Assembly (NCBI GenBank): GCA_963732865.1
Contig: CAVTBC010000001.1
Location: 372,001 to 436,000 of the forward strand
Length of the DNA stretch: 64,000 nt
Reading direction: 5' to 3'
Origin: JADLGL01 sp963732865
Lineage (GTDB): Bacteria; Pseudomonadota; Alphaproteobacteria; Rhizobiales; Kaistiaceae
The notes below the pieces were generated by a model. The model did no database searches, was not told the DNA's origin, and saw only the letters and a list, made by a program, of their open reading frames with translations. Position 1 is the stretch's first letter, and each line of letters opens with the position of its first letter. The translations under genes were made by a program, and so were the position numbers. Below, in pieces: positions 27,683 to 37,904 of this stretch.

Positions 27683-28734
27683 AACGGAGCCCGGAACAAC
27701 AGCGACGCATCGCCATAGGAATAGAAGCGGTAGCCGTCCGCGATCGCTTCACGGTAAGCGGCAAGCATGCGCTCATAGCCGGCGAAGGCCGAGACCAGCA
27801 TGAACAGGGTCGAGCGCGGCAAATGGAAATTGGTCATCAGCACGTCGACGGCCCGGAAGCGATAGCCGGGGGTGATGAAGATGTCGGTCTCTCCGGCGAA
27901 AGGACGCACCGTGCCGTCCTCGGCGGCGGCGCTCTCCAGGAGCCGCAACGACGTCGTACCGATGGCGACGATGCGGCCGCCTGCTGCGCGGGCGGCGTTG
28001 ATGGCGGTAGCCGTCGCGGGCGTGATCGTACCCCATTCCGAATGCATGGCGTGCCCGGCGACCGTCTCCGCCTTCACCGGCAGGAAGGTGCCAGGGCCGA
28101 CATGAAGCGTGACGGCTTCCTTGCCGATCCCCCTGTCGCGCAGGCGTTCCAGCAGTTCGGGGGTGAAATGGAGGCCGGCGGTGGGCGACGCCACCGCGCC
28201 CTCTTCGCGCGCATAGACGGTCTGATAGTCGGCGCGGTCGGCCGCATCCTCGGGCCGGCGGGTGGCGATGTAGGAAGGCAGCGGCATATGCCCATGCTGC
28301 GCCAACGCTTCGTCCATCGCGAGACCTGACCGGTTGAAGCGCAATTCGACGCGGCCATCCTCAGTCTTTTCGACGACAGTCGCCTCGAGGTCGGAAGCGT
28401 CGATGGCGATAATTTCGCCGACAGCGAGGCGTTTCGCCGGTTTGGCGAAGGCCCACCAGGTGGCCGGATCGGCGCGGCGGTACAGCGTCAGCGATATCTT
28501 CGCCGTGGTCTCGCCACGGCGACGGATGCCCTGCAGAACAGCCGGGATCACCTTGGTGTCGTTGACGACCAGGAGGTCGCCTGGCCGCAGGAGATCCGGC
28601 AGGTCGCGGACGTGGAGATGCCGATTGGCTTCATCCGGCGCAACCACCATCAGCCGCGACGCGTCGCGCGGCCGAACCGGGCGCAGGGCGATCAGTTCGG
28701 CAGGCAGGTCAAAATCGAATTGGTCGACCCGCAT
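27679..28734 (-). CDS. queA: S-adenosylmethionine:tRNA ribosyltransferase-isomerase
   Basis: A 351-residue enzyme that adds the epoxycyclopentane ring from SAM to preQ1-tRNA. Landmarks: FDFDLPAELIALRP at the N-terminus, RDASRLMVV, VVNDTKVIPA, SPTAGLHFTPELL and LHVGPGTFLPV, ending FYSYGDASLLF. The start at 28734 (MRVDQFDFDL) fits the family better than the GTG-rich extension to 28761. It sits between the cyclophilin gene (23-base gap) and tgt (4-base overlap) in one operon, a common order in alphaproteobacteria. Confidence 0.95.
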   Translation of the reverse strand: MRVDQFDFDLPAELIALRPVRPRDASRLMVVAPDEANRHLHVRDLPDLLRPGDLLVVNDTKVIPAVLQGIRRRGETTAKISLTLYRRADPATWWAFAKPAKRLAVGEIIAIDASDLEATVVEKTEDGRVELRFNRSGLAMDEALAQHGHMPLPSYIATRRPEDAADRADYQTVYAREEGAVASPTAGLHFTPELLERLRDRGIGKEAVTLHVGPGTFLPVKAETVAGHAMHSEWGTITPATATAINAARAAGGRIVAIGTTSLRLLESAAAEDGTVRPFAGETDIFITPGYRFRAVDVLMTNFHLPRSTLFMLVSAFAGYERMLAAYREAIADGYRFYSYGDASLLFRAPL

Positions 28735-28757
28735 CGAGCCGCCGGTGGGGCCGTGGC

Positions 28758-29216
28758 TCAATCGGCCTCGACGACCGTCATCGACGTGATGCGATCCGGA
28801 TCGGAGACGGGCTCGCCGCGCTTGATCTGATCGATATTCTCCATGCCCTCGATCACCTCGCCCCAGATCGTGTACTGGCCGTTGAGAAAGGAGGCATCGT
28901 CGAAGCAGATGAAGAACTGGCTGTCGCCGGAATTCGGGTCGGACGAACGGGCCATCGAGCAGGTGCCGCGCACATGCTTGCCGGCATTGAACTCGGCTTT
29001 CAGCTTCTTGCCGGAGCCGCCCATGCCGGTCCCGGTCGGGTCGCCGGTCTGCGCCATGAAGCCCTCGATGACGCGATGGAAGGGCACGCCGTCATAGAAG
29101 CCCTCGCCGGCCAGTTCGACGATGCGGGCGACATGGTTGGGGGCGAGATCGGGACGGGTGCGGATGATGACCGGCCCCTTGGTCGTCTCCAGCTTCAGCT
29201 TGATTGGCTCAGCCAT
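28758..29216 (-). CDS. Peptidyl-prolyl isomerase, cyclophilin type (cytoplasmic)
   Basis: A 152-residue single-domain cyclophilin with the active-site pattern FHRVIEGFMAQTGDPTGTGMGG and SQFFICFDD, and no signal peptide. It catalyses cis-trans isomerisation of peptidyl-proline bonds during folding in the cytoplasm. It is the last of three cyclophilin genes in a row and immediately precedes queA. Confidence 0.93.
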   Translation of the reverse strand: MAEPIKLKLETTKGPVIIRTRPDLAPNHVARIVELAGEGFYDGVPFHRVIEGFMAQTGDPTGTGMGGSGKKLKAEFNAGKHVRGTCSMARSSDPNSGDSQFFICFDDASFLNGQYTIWGEVIEGMENIDQIKRGEPVSDPDRITSMTVVEAD

Positions 29217-29230
29217 TATGGCCTCCTTGG

Positions 29231-29812
29231 CTAGTGAGTGTCAGCGGCGATCCGCAGCGACAGGATCATGGTCGGATGTGCGGGCGGTTCTCCCGTCGCC
29301 ATCTGGTCAACGCAGTCCATCCCGGAGACAACACGGCCCCAGACTGTGTATTGACCGTCGAGATACGCCCATCGATCGAACATGATGAAGAATTGCGAGT
29401 TGGCGGAATTGGGATCGGCGGCGCGGGCCATCCCGACAATGCCGCGATCGAAGGGCACGTTCGAGAATTCGGCAGGAACGTCCGGCAGCTTGGAGCCGCC
29501 TCGGCCGGTGCCCGTGGGATCGCCCCCTTGCGCCATGAAGCCTGGAACAACCCGATGGAACACGATGCCATCGTAGAAGTGCTGGCGGGCCAGGGTCTTG
29601 ATCCGATCGACGTGCATCGGCGCCACGCCCGGTAACATCTCAATCACGACGCGGCCACAGGCGAGTTCCATATAGAGACTGTTCTCGAGATCGATCGGTC
29701 GTGTGCTGCCGATGGCCCGACGCACCGCTTCTTCCGCCGAGCCTTCGGATACCAACACCAGACACGCAACAACGGAGGCTGCAAGCCAACCGGTGAAGCG
29801 CGCATGGCGCAA
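29231..29812 (-). CDS. Peptidyl-prolyl isomerase, cyclophilin type (secreted)
   Basis: A 193-residue cyclophilin with an N-terminal signal segment (LAASVVACLVLVSEGSAEE) and the catalytic FHRVVPGFMAQGGDPTGTGRGG, then SQFFIMFDRW. Expected to act in the periplasm. An in-frame Cys (VVACL) sits inside the hydrophobic part, but without a proper lipobox, so signal peptidase I cleavage at SA-EE is more likely. It lies 14 bases upstream of the cytoplasmic cyclophilin and 18 bases downstream of the lipoprotein cyclophilin. Confidence 0.9.
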   Translation of the reverse strand: MRHARFTGWLAASVVACLVLVSEGSAEEAVRRAIGSTRPIDLENSLYMELACGRVVIEMLPGVAPMHVDRIKTLARQHFYDGIVFHRVVPGFMAQGGDPTGTGRGGSKLPDVPAEFSNVPFDRGIVGMARAADPNSANSQFFIMFDRWAYLDGQYTVWGRVVSGMDCVDQMATGEPPAHPTMILSLRIAADTH

Positions 29813-29830
29813 ATGGACCGCTCCGCCGGT

Positions 29831-30613
29831 CTATTCGACGTCGGCGGCGACGCGGAGCGATAGGATTACGTCCGGAGTCGTCGGCGGCTCGCCGCGGTTG
29901 ATCTGATCGACGCAATCCATGCCTTCCGTCACCTGACCCCACAGCGTGTATTGACCGTCAAGCGACGCCCAGCGCGCAAACATGATGAAGAACTGGGAAT
30001 TGCCGGAATTCGGCGCCGGACCGCGCGCCATGCCAACAGCGCCGCGATCGAAGGGCGTGTTGCTGAATTCGGGCGGCAGGTTCGGGAGGTCCGAATGCCC
30101 GGTGCCGGTGCCGGTCGGATCGCCGCCCTGCGCCATGAAACCCTCAATGACGCGGTGGAAGGTGAGGCCGTCATAGAAGCCGGCACGGGTGAGCGTCTTG
30201 ATCTGGGCCACCGTCTGAGGCGCGAGATCGGGTCGCATCTCAATGACGACGCGGCCGCATTTGAGCTCCATGTAAAGGGTGTTCTCAAGATCACGGGCGG
30301 CGAAGAGATCGCCGGGATTGGCGGGCGCGGCCACGCCGTCGCCCGTTGACGCGACGACGGGGGTCTCCTCGCCGGCCGGTGTTCCCTCCGTAGCGGGCGT
30401 CTCTGCGGTCGCCGGGGTCTCAGATGCTGCCGCAGCGCCTTCGGTCGAAGCAGGCGTCACGGCGGCGCCGCCAAGCGTCCCATCGCTGGCAGTTGAGGCA
30501 GACGAAATCGTCGTCGTGGCCGTCGTATCGCTCGCATTGTCGTCACCGGACGAGCAGGCGGCAACACCGAATGTCAGCATCAAAACGGCAGCAACAGTCA
30601 GCAATGGCTTCAT
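29831..30613 (-). CDS. Peptidyl-prolyl isomerase, cyclophilin type (lipoprotein)
   Basis: A 260-residue cyclophilin with a lipoprotein signal (MLTFGVAAC, Cys20) and a 70-residue Ser/Thr/Ala/Glu-rich linker (repeats such as TPATEGTPAGEETP) before the catalytic domain (FHRVIEGFMAQGGDPTGTGTGH, SQFFIMFARW). It should be membrane-anchored with the isomerase reaching into the periplasm. First gene of the tandem cyclophilin series. The three domains are closely similar to each other, so the series probably arose by local duplication followed by retargeting. Confidence 0.9.
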   Translation of the reverse strand: MKPLLTVAAVLMLTFGVAACSSGDDNASDTTATTTISSASTASDGTLGGAAVTPASTEGAAAASETPATAETPATEGTPAGEETPVVASTGDGVAAPANPGDLFAARDLENTLYMELKCGRVVIEMRPDLAPQTVAQIKTLTRAGFYDGLTFHRVIEGFMAQGGDPTGTGTGHSDLPNLPPEFSNTPFDRGAVGMARGPAPNSGNSQFFIMFARWASLDGQYTLWGQVTEGMDCVDQINRGEPPTTPDVILSLRVAADVE

Positions 30614-30678
30614 TTGAGACCCCTTGAGTTCGTTCCGCTCTCCGCGGTTTTGACGGCTAGATACCGGCCTTGGCCCGG

Positions 30679-31167
30679 CTAACGCAACTCCGCCAGCCGC
30701 CGCGCGACGGCGTGTGGCACGAAAGCAGAGACGTCGCCGCCCATTTCGGCGACCTGCCGCACGAGCGTGGCGGAAATGTGCCGATGGACCGGGGCGGCCG
30801 GTAGCAGCACGGTCTGCAGGTCCGGCGCCAGGTCAAAATTCATCGCGGCCATCGAGAGCTCGCCGCTGACATCGGCCGCATCCCTGAGGCCGCGGATGAT
30901 GATCGCCGCGCCGGCGGCCCGCGCCGCCTCGATCAGCAGGCCCTCATAATGGACGATCGTCGTGCGCGAGGCCGCATCGCCCAGTGTGGCAACCACCTCG
31001 CGCAGCATCTCCACGCGCTGTTCCGGCGTGAACAGCGGCTTCTTGCGCGGATTGATGCCGATGCCGACCACGACCTTGTCGGCGAGCGCCAGGGCGCCGC
31101 GCAGGATATCGACATGGCCGTTGGTGAGCGGATCGAACGATCCGGGAAAGAAGGCAGTGTTGGCCAT
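30679..31167 (-). CDS. coaD: Phosphopantetheine adenylyltransferase
   Basis: A 162-residue enzyme that joins ATP and 4'-phosphopantetheine to make dephospho-CoA. The nucleotidyltransferase motif FFPGSFDPLTNGHVDIL (TxGH type) starts at residue 5, and the later motif RGLRDAADVSGELSMAAMN covers the phosphopantetheine site. The ATG at 31167 is chosen because the 25-residue upstream extension is Arg/Pro-rich and not conserved. It lies upstream of the cyclophilin series, in the same orientation with a 65-base gap. Confidence 0.95.
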   Translation of the reverse strand: MANTAFFPGSFDPLTNGHVDILRGALALADKVVVGIGINPRKKPLFTPEQRVEMLREVVATLGDAASRTTIVHYEGLLIEAARAAGAAIIIRGLRDAADVSGELSMAAMNFDLAPDLQTVLLPAAPVHRHISATLVRQVAEMGGDVSAFVPHAVARRLAELR

Positions 31168-31336
31168 GGGCGGTCGGGTTCTTCGGAACGTTTCGGTCGG
31201 CGGGCGCGGCAATCGAATAGGCCGATCGAACGCCCCGGGCAAGAAATCGAGATGAACGCCAGATGAACGGAAGCTAACTCGGCCGTTCAGGAACGCCGGA
31301 CTAGGGTCACGTCAGATGAATCGAGAGGTTCGAGCG

Positions 31337-31540
31337 ATGACCACGACGTTTCAAGGAATTCTCGCTGCCGTGATCGTGACCGCTTCGGTTGCCGTGGCAG
31401 TCGCCGCAAGTGCGATGAACAACGACAGCGCAATTGTCGCCAAAGGCAACCGGCTTGCCGGCCCCGTTGCGTCGTCGGGCTATCTGACGATCACCACCCC
31501 GAACGCGGAACTCACGATCATGACCCGCGTTTACCCCTGA
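31337..31540 (+). CDS. Small exported or membrane-anchored protein
   Basis: A 67-residue protein with one hydrophobic N-terminal segment (ILAAVIVTASVAVAVAASA), then a short polar part ending LTIMTRVYP. Ribosome site GAGAGG lies eight bases before the ATG; an in-frame ATG at 31316 would add seven residues. A Rho-independent terminator follows 32 bases after the stop, supporting a real transcript. No family recognised. Confidence 0.6.
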   Translation: MTTTFQGILAAVIVTASVAVAVAASAMNNDSAIVAKGNRLAGPVASSGYLTITTPNAELTIMTRVYP

Positions 31541-31571
31541 GCCTTTTCTCCCTCCTCCCCCGCGACACCTT

Positions 31572-31597
31572 GGGCGCCGGCTTGTCCGGCGCCCTTT

Positions 31598-31599
<2 letters not shown>
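31572..31599 (+). terminator. Rho-independent terminator of the small exported protein gene
   Basis: GGGCGCCGG, loop CTTGT, CCGGCGCCC, then TTTTT. It ends at the gyrA stop codon on the opposite strand and serves the plus-strand small gene. Confidence 0.85.
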
Positions 31600-34358
<2,759 letters not shown>

Positions 34359-34558
34359 ATCTCTAGGCGTCCGTGAGTCGGTTGGGGATGCGAGAAATGT
34401 AGTTATTCTGTGGGTTTATCACAAGGCGCGCGCGCGCGTTCTCCGCAGAATTCGGGCGACCCGGCCCGCGACCTTTTTGATCTATATCGCAGCACCGTCG
34501 CCGCGTTCCCATATTCTCCTCATCGACGGGCTCGGCCCGGACAACAGGAGATGGAACC

Positions 34559-34879
34559 ATGGATGACGACCAAGGCAAACGCCGCACATTCACCGAGGAA
34601 ATCGAACTCGCCGGTACACAATTGATCGAGCGGATCAAGGAACTCGTGGCGGAGGGGAACATTCGCACGATCAGGCTGAAAACCGCCGACGGTCGTCAGC
34701 CGTTTCTGGAGCTGCCGATGACCGGTGGCGTGGTCGGCGGCGGCGTCCTCCTGCTGGCAGCGCCTTGGCTGGCCGCAATCGGCGCTCTCGCCGCGGTCGT
34801 GGCCAAGGTGAAGGTTGAGATCGTGCGTGAGGTCGACGAGAACGAGGACGACGAACCTAAGTCACAGTCCGCCGCCTAG
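34559..34879 (+). CDS. DUF4342 domain protein
   Basis: A 106-residue protein: a charged N-terminal half (FTEEIELAGTQLIERIKELVAEGNIRTIRLKTADG) then a Gly-rich hydrophobic segment (about residues 57-80) and an acidic tail. The arrangement fits DUF4342, a small single-span or membrane-associated family of unknown function. GGAG lies seven bases before the ATG. It is divergent from gyrA and ends eight bases before the ssb stop. Confidence 0.78.
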   Translation: MDDDQGKRRTFTEEIELAGTQLIERIKELVAEGNIRTIRLKTADGRQPFLELPMTGGVVGGGVLLLAAPWLAAIGALAAVVAKVKVEIVREVDENEDDEPKSQSAA

Positions 34880-34887
34880 GCCGTGGC

Positions 34888-35364
34888 CTAGAACGGAATC
34901 TCGTCGTCGATCTCCTCGGACATTGAGTTCTGGCGGGCGGGAGCGCGACTTCCGCCCATGGGGCTTGCCTGTCCGAAATCGGACCCGGTGTCGCTGAAGT
35001 CGCTGGCGCCGGGCCGGCCGTCAAGCATGGTCAGGGTGGAGTTGAAGCCCTGCAGCACCACTTCAGTGGTGTAGCGCTCCTGCCCTGACTGATCCTCCCA
35101 TTTGCGAGTTTGTAGTTGGCCTTCGAGGTAAATCTTCGAGCCCTTCTTCAGGTATTGCTCGGCGATTTTGGCGAGGCCCTCGGAGAAGATCACGACGCGG
35201 TGCCATTCCGTCTTTTCCCGACGCTCGCCGCTGTTCTTGTCACGCCAGCTGTCGGTCGTTGCGACGCGCAGATTGACGATCGGCCGCCCATCCTGCGTCC
35301 GCCGGATTTCCGGGTCGGCACCAAGATTGCCGATAAGAATGACCTTGTTGACGCTACCGGCCAT
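34888..35364 (-). CDS. ssb: Single-stranded DNA-binding protein
   Basis: A 158-residue SSB with the OB fold (NKVILIGNLGADPEIRRTQDG, WHRVVIFSEGLAKIAEQYLKKG, YLEGQLQTRKW), a Gly/Ser-rich linker and the acidic tip DDEIPF that recruits repair and replication partners. A LexA-type box at 35454-35468 suggests SOS regulation, as known for ssb in several alphaproteobacteria. uvrA lies elsewhere in the window, not next to it. Confidence 0.96.
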   Translation of the reverse strand: MAGSVNKVILIGNLGADPEIRRTQDGRPIVNLRVATTDSWRDKNSGERREKTEWHRVVIFSEGLAKIAEQYLKKGSKIYLEGQLQTRKWEDQSGQERYTTEVVLQGFNSTLTMLDGRPGASDFSDTGSDFGQASPMGGSRAPARQNSMSEEIDDEIPF

Positions 35365-35453
35365 CGCTCCGTCTCCATTTTCAATGATTGCTTCAGATGA
35401 GCCTATCGCGTCCGCGGCGCCCGCGTCGCGGCGAAAGGCGTTTATCCACCGAT

Positions 35454-35468
35454 GTTCTTCTTATGTTC
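35454..35468 (-). promoter_or_regulatory. LexA box upstream of ssb
   Basis: GTTC-TTCTTAT-GTTC matches the alphaproteobacterial SOS operator GTTC-N7-GTTC exactly and lies 90 bases upstream of the ssb start codon. Confidence 0.75.
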
Positions 35469-35525
35469 TAGCGGCGCCCGTTGGGCATTGTCAATTCCAT
35501 TCCCGTTGCGCCGAGGGCTGGGCCG

Positions 35526-35921
35526 TCACGCCCGGCCGGTGCTGCCGAGCCGTTCGAGGTCGGCGACCAGCGATGCCATCGCTTCAGGCGTCGTCGCGAA
35601 TTTGATCGGAAAGCCACCGGTATGCACGACAAGGGACAGTTCATCGTCCGCCTGCCCTTCGATCGCAATCACCCCGGTTGTCTGGACGCTGCGGAGCGTC
35701 CGCAGTTCGTCGTTCACTTCCGGCCCGCCCAAGGGCTCGTTCAGCTCTTTGCTCTGCCGGGTAAGCGTCACCATGCCGGCGATGAAGAACGGCACGTCAT
35801 CGACCTTCATGGCAAACTCATGCCGCCGTCCGTCGAGCGTGACGAAGGAGAACGCCACCGCGTCCTTCGAGAACCCCTCGCCGCCGAACTCCGTGATCGC
35901 CTGCTCTTCACCGATTTTCAT
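35526..35921 (-). CDS. Conserved hypothetical protein
   Basis: A 131-residue soluble protein starting MKIGEEQAITEFGGEGF. It contains DGRRHEFAMKVDDVPFFIAGMV near residue 32 and an acidic middle, without cysteines or membrane segments. The GGAG site nine bases upstream of ATG 35921 supports that start over the in-frame ATG at 35951. I do not recognise a family. It lies upstream of ssb in the same orientation, with the LexA box between them. Confidence 0.65.
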   Translation of the reverse strand: MKIGEEQAITEFGGEGFSKDAVAFSFVTLDGRRHEFAMKVDDVPFFIAGMVTLTRQSKELNEPLGGPEVNDELRTLRSVQTTGVIAIEGQADDELSLVVHTGGFPIKFATTPEAMASLVADLERLGSTGRA

Positions 35922-36022
35922 TGCGTATTTCTCCTTCCCGGAAGGCGGCATTTAGCCGAGGCACCGGGACGGTGTCCAATCGATCGTTTTCACGTTGACG
36001 GCAGGCGCTTTCCCCTGTACTA

Positions 36023-36034
36023 AACCGATCGGTT
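36023..36034. promoter_or_regulatory. Palindromic operator upstream of the ArsR-family gene
   Basis: AACCGATCGGTT is a perfect 12-bp palindrome centred about 30 bases upstream of the ATG, with a further GGTT-type half site at 36046-36050. Likely the autoregulatory site of the ArsR protein encoded next to it. Confidence 0.55.
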
Positions 36035-36058
36035 AGTTATCCAGTTGGTTTAATACAG

Positions 36059-36409
36059 ATGCCCACCGACCATTTGAGCCAGACCTTCTCCGCCCTCGCC
36101 GACCCGACGCGCCGCGCGATCCTTGCCCGTCTGTCGCTTGGCGAGACGTCGGTCACCGAACTTGCCGAACCATTCGAGATGAGCCTTCCGGCCGTGTCGA
36201 AACACCTGAAAGTGCTCGAGCGCGCCGGCCTGATCAGCCGCGGCCGCGAGGCGCAATGGCGGCCGTGCAAGCTGGAGGCGGGGCCGATGCGCGAGATCGC
36301 CGACTGGATCGAAATCTATCGCCAGCACTGGGAGGAACGCCTCGACCGGCTCGGCGACTATCTCAAGAGGCTGCAAAGAGGAGCGTCCGATGAAGACAGC
36401 AATGGCTGA
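36059..36409 (+). CDS. ArsR family transcriptional regulator
   Basis: A 116-residue winged helix-turn-helix protein: FSALADPTRRAILARL at residues 9-24, the recognition helix region MSLPAVSKHLKVLERAGLI at 41-60 and the wing RGREAQWRPCKLEAGPM. There are no metal-binding Cys pairs, as is usual for the members paired with SRPBCC proteins, so it probably senses an organic ligand or protein partner. It overlaps the SRPBCC gene by 20 bases; the operator candidate lies just upstream. Confidence 0.9.
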   Translation: MPTDHLSQTFSALADPTRRAILARLSLGETSVTELAEPFEMSLPAVSKHLKVLERAGLISRGREAQWRPCKLEAGPMREIADWIEIYRQHWEERLDRLGDYLKRLQRGASDEDSNG

Positions 36410-37382
36410 GGCCGGTTCGATTGGAGAACCGGAGATCGCCCTCACCCGCATCTTCGAAGCGCCGCGCGCGCTGGTGTGGGAAGCGATCACCAATCCGAAA
36501 CATCTGGCCGAATGGTTCGGTCCGCACGGCGTCACCAACGCAAACGCCGTTGTCGAATTGCGAGAGGGCGGCGAATACTCGACCGTGATGAAGGGTCCGG
36601 GGGGCTTCGAACGCAAGGCGGCCTATACAATCACCGAAATTGCTCCCATCAATCGGCTCGTCCTGGAGACGAGCGGGGGGCGCGATCCCTCGGCCGACGA
36701 CTATTTCCGTGTCCGAATGATCTTCGATCTGTCGGAGCGTGGCACTCAGACGATCCTCACGTTGAACGGTCATGTGCTGGCCGCCGGCGCGAAGGCCAAA
36801 GGTCCGTTTACTGGCGGCGAAGGCCCATGGGGTCAGAGCCTCGAGCGGCTCGGCGGTCGTCTCGGCAGCCTCACCCTGGCGCTGCCGGAAGACCGACCCA
36901 TCTCCATCATCACCCGGCTTTTCGACGCGCCGCGCGAACTGATGTGGACGGCCATGACGGACGCCAACCATTTGCAACACTGGTGGGGACCGCGGGCGAT
37001 GACCAACATTCTTTGCGAGATCGACGCTCGGCCCGGTGGCAAATGGCGGGTCCATCAGCGCGTTGACGCCGAGCAGTCGCCCGGCGGCGCGCCGAAGGGT
37101 TCGATCTTCAAGTTCCATGGCGAGATCCGCGAGGTCGTCCCGCCGGAGAAGGTCGTGCAAACCTTCGGCATGGAGGGCATGTTTGAGGATCAGACGATCG
37201 TCGAGACGATGACGTTGACCGATCTCGGCAATGGCAAGACCTTGCTCAAGGTCGTCTCGCTGTTCGAAGGGATGCCCGACGACGCGGCCTTCGCGGCGCG
37301 CAAAGGCATGGTCAACAGCGGCATGTCCTACGGCGCTAACGAGACCTATCAGCGGCTGGAGGAATATCTGGCCGCCATGTGA
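36390..37382 (+). CDS. Tandem SRPBCC (AHSA1-like) domain protein
   Basis: A 330-residue protein made of two consecutive AHSA1/START-like barrels. The first has RIFEAPRALVWEAITNPKHLAEWFGP (residue 16 onward), the second RLFDAPRELMWTAMTDANHLQHWWGP (residue 175 onward). Each would form a hydrophobic ligand cavity. Members encoded after an ArsR regulator usually have a single domain; the duplication in one polypeptide is less common. The start overlaps the regulator gene and has its own GAGGAG site, so the two are translated together. Ligand unknown. Confidence 0.87.
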   Translation: MKTAMAEAGSIGEPEIALTRIFEAPRALVWEAITNPKHLAEWFGPHGVTNANAVVELREGGEYSTVMKGPGGFERKAAYTITEIAPINRLVLETSGGRDPSADDYFRVRMIFDLSERGTQTILTLNGHVLAAGAKAKGPFTGGEGPWGQSLERLGGRLGSLTLALPEDRPISIITRLFDAPRELMWTAMTDANHLQHWWGPRAMTNILCEIDARPGGKWRVHQRVDAEQSPGGAPKGSIFKFHGEIREVVPPEKVVQTFGMEGMFEDQTIVETMTLTDLGNGKTLLKVVSLFEGMPDDAAFAARKGMVNSGMSYGANETYQRLEEYLAAM

Positions 37383-37445
37383 TGGGCAGGCGCTCGGCTG
37401 AAAGAGCGCCCGCTACTCCCCCATAATTTCTCGAGGAAACTGACC

Positions 37446-37904
37446 ATGCCGAAGATCACGCCGTTCCTGTGGTTTGAGAAAGAGGCCGAAGAGGCCATGG
37501 AGTTCTATGTGTCCCTCTTTGCCGACGCGAAGATCCTAGACGAGAGCCGCCTGCCGGACGGGTCGCTGCTGACCGGTACGGTCGAACTTGCCGGACAGCG
37601 GATCAGCGTCCTCAACGGACGGCCGGAAACGCAGCAATTCACCGAAGCGTTTTCGCTCCTCGTCTCATGCGAAGACCAGGCTGAGGTCGACCATCTGTGG
37701 GCGACGCTCACGGCGGATGGCGGTTCCGAATCGATGTGCGGCTGGCTGAAGGACAGGTTTGGCCTGTCGTGGCAGATCATCCCGAAGGCAATGATGGAGA
37801 TGTTCGGCGCCGCTAACCGGGACGCTGCAAACCGGGCCATGCAGGCGATGTTCAAGATGCGGAAGATCGACGTCGCCGAGATGAAGCGCGCCTTCGACGG
37901 CTAG
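37446..37904 (+). CDS. VOC family protein (PhnB-like)
   Basis: A 152-residue protein of the PhnB/3-demethylubiquinone methyltransferase-like VOC family: ITPFLWFEKEAEEAMEFYVSLF at the N-terminus, CGWLKDRFGLSWQIIPKAM near residue 98. Members are dimeric barrels of uncertain function that often accompany ArsR-SRPBCC operons. A short hairpin (GGCGCTC/GAGCGCC, 37389-37410) lies between this gene and the SRPBCC gene. It overlaps the convergent SH3 gene by four bases. Confidence 0.85.
   Translation: MPKITPFLWFEKEAEEAMEFYVSLFADAKILDESRLPDGSLLTGTVELAGQRISVLNGRPETQQFTEAFSLLVSCEDQAEVDHLWATLTADGGSESMCGWLKDRFGLSWQIIPKAMMEMFGAANRDAANRAMQAMFKMRKIDVAEMKRAFDG

Noticed and set aside
34425..34440. GCGCGCGCGC tract between gyrA and DUF4342 as a special element
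   Set aside because: A short dinucleotide run without flanking symmetry; common by chance in a genome of this composition.
36390..37160. Minus-strand frame of 265 codons over the SRPBCC gene
   Set aside because: Shadow of the tandem SRPBCC gene, whose two repeats and coupling to the ArsR gene are clear.
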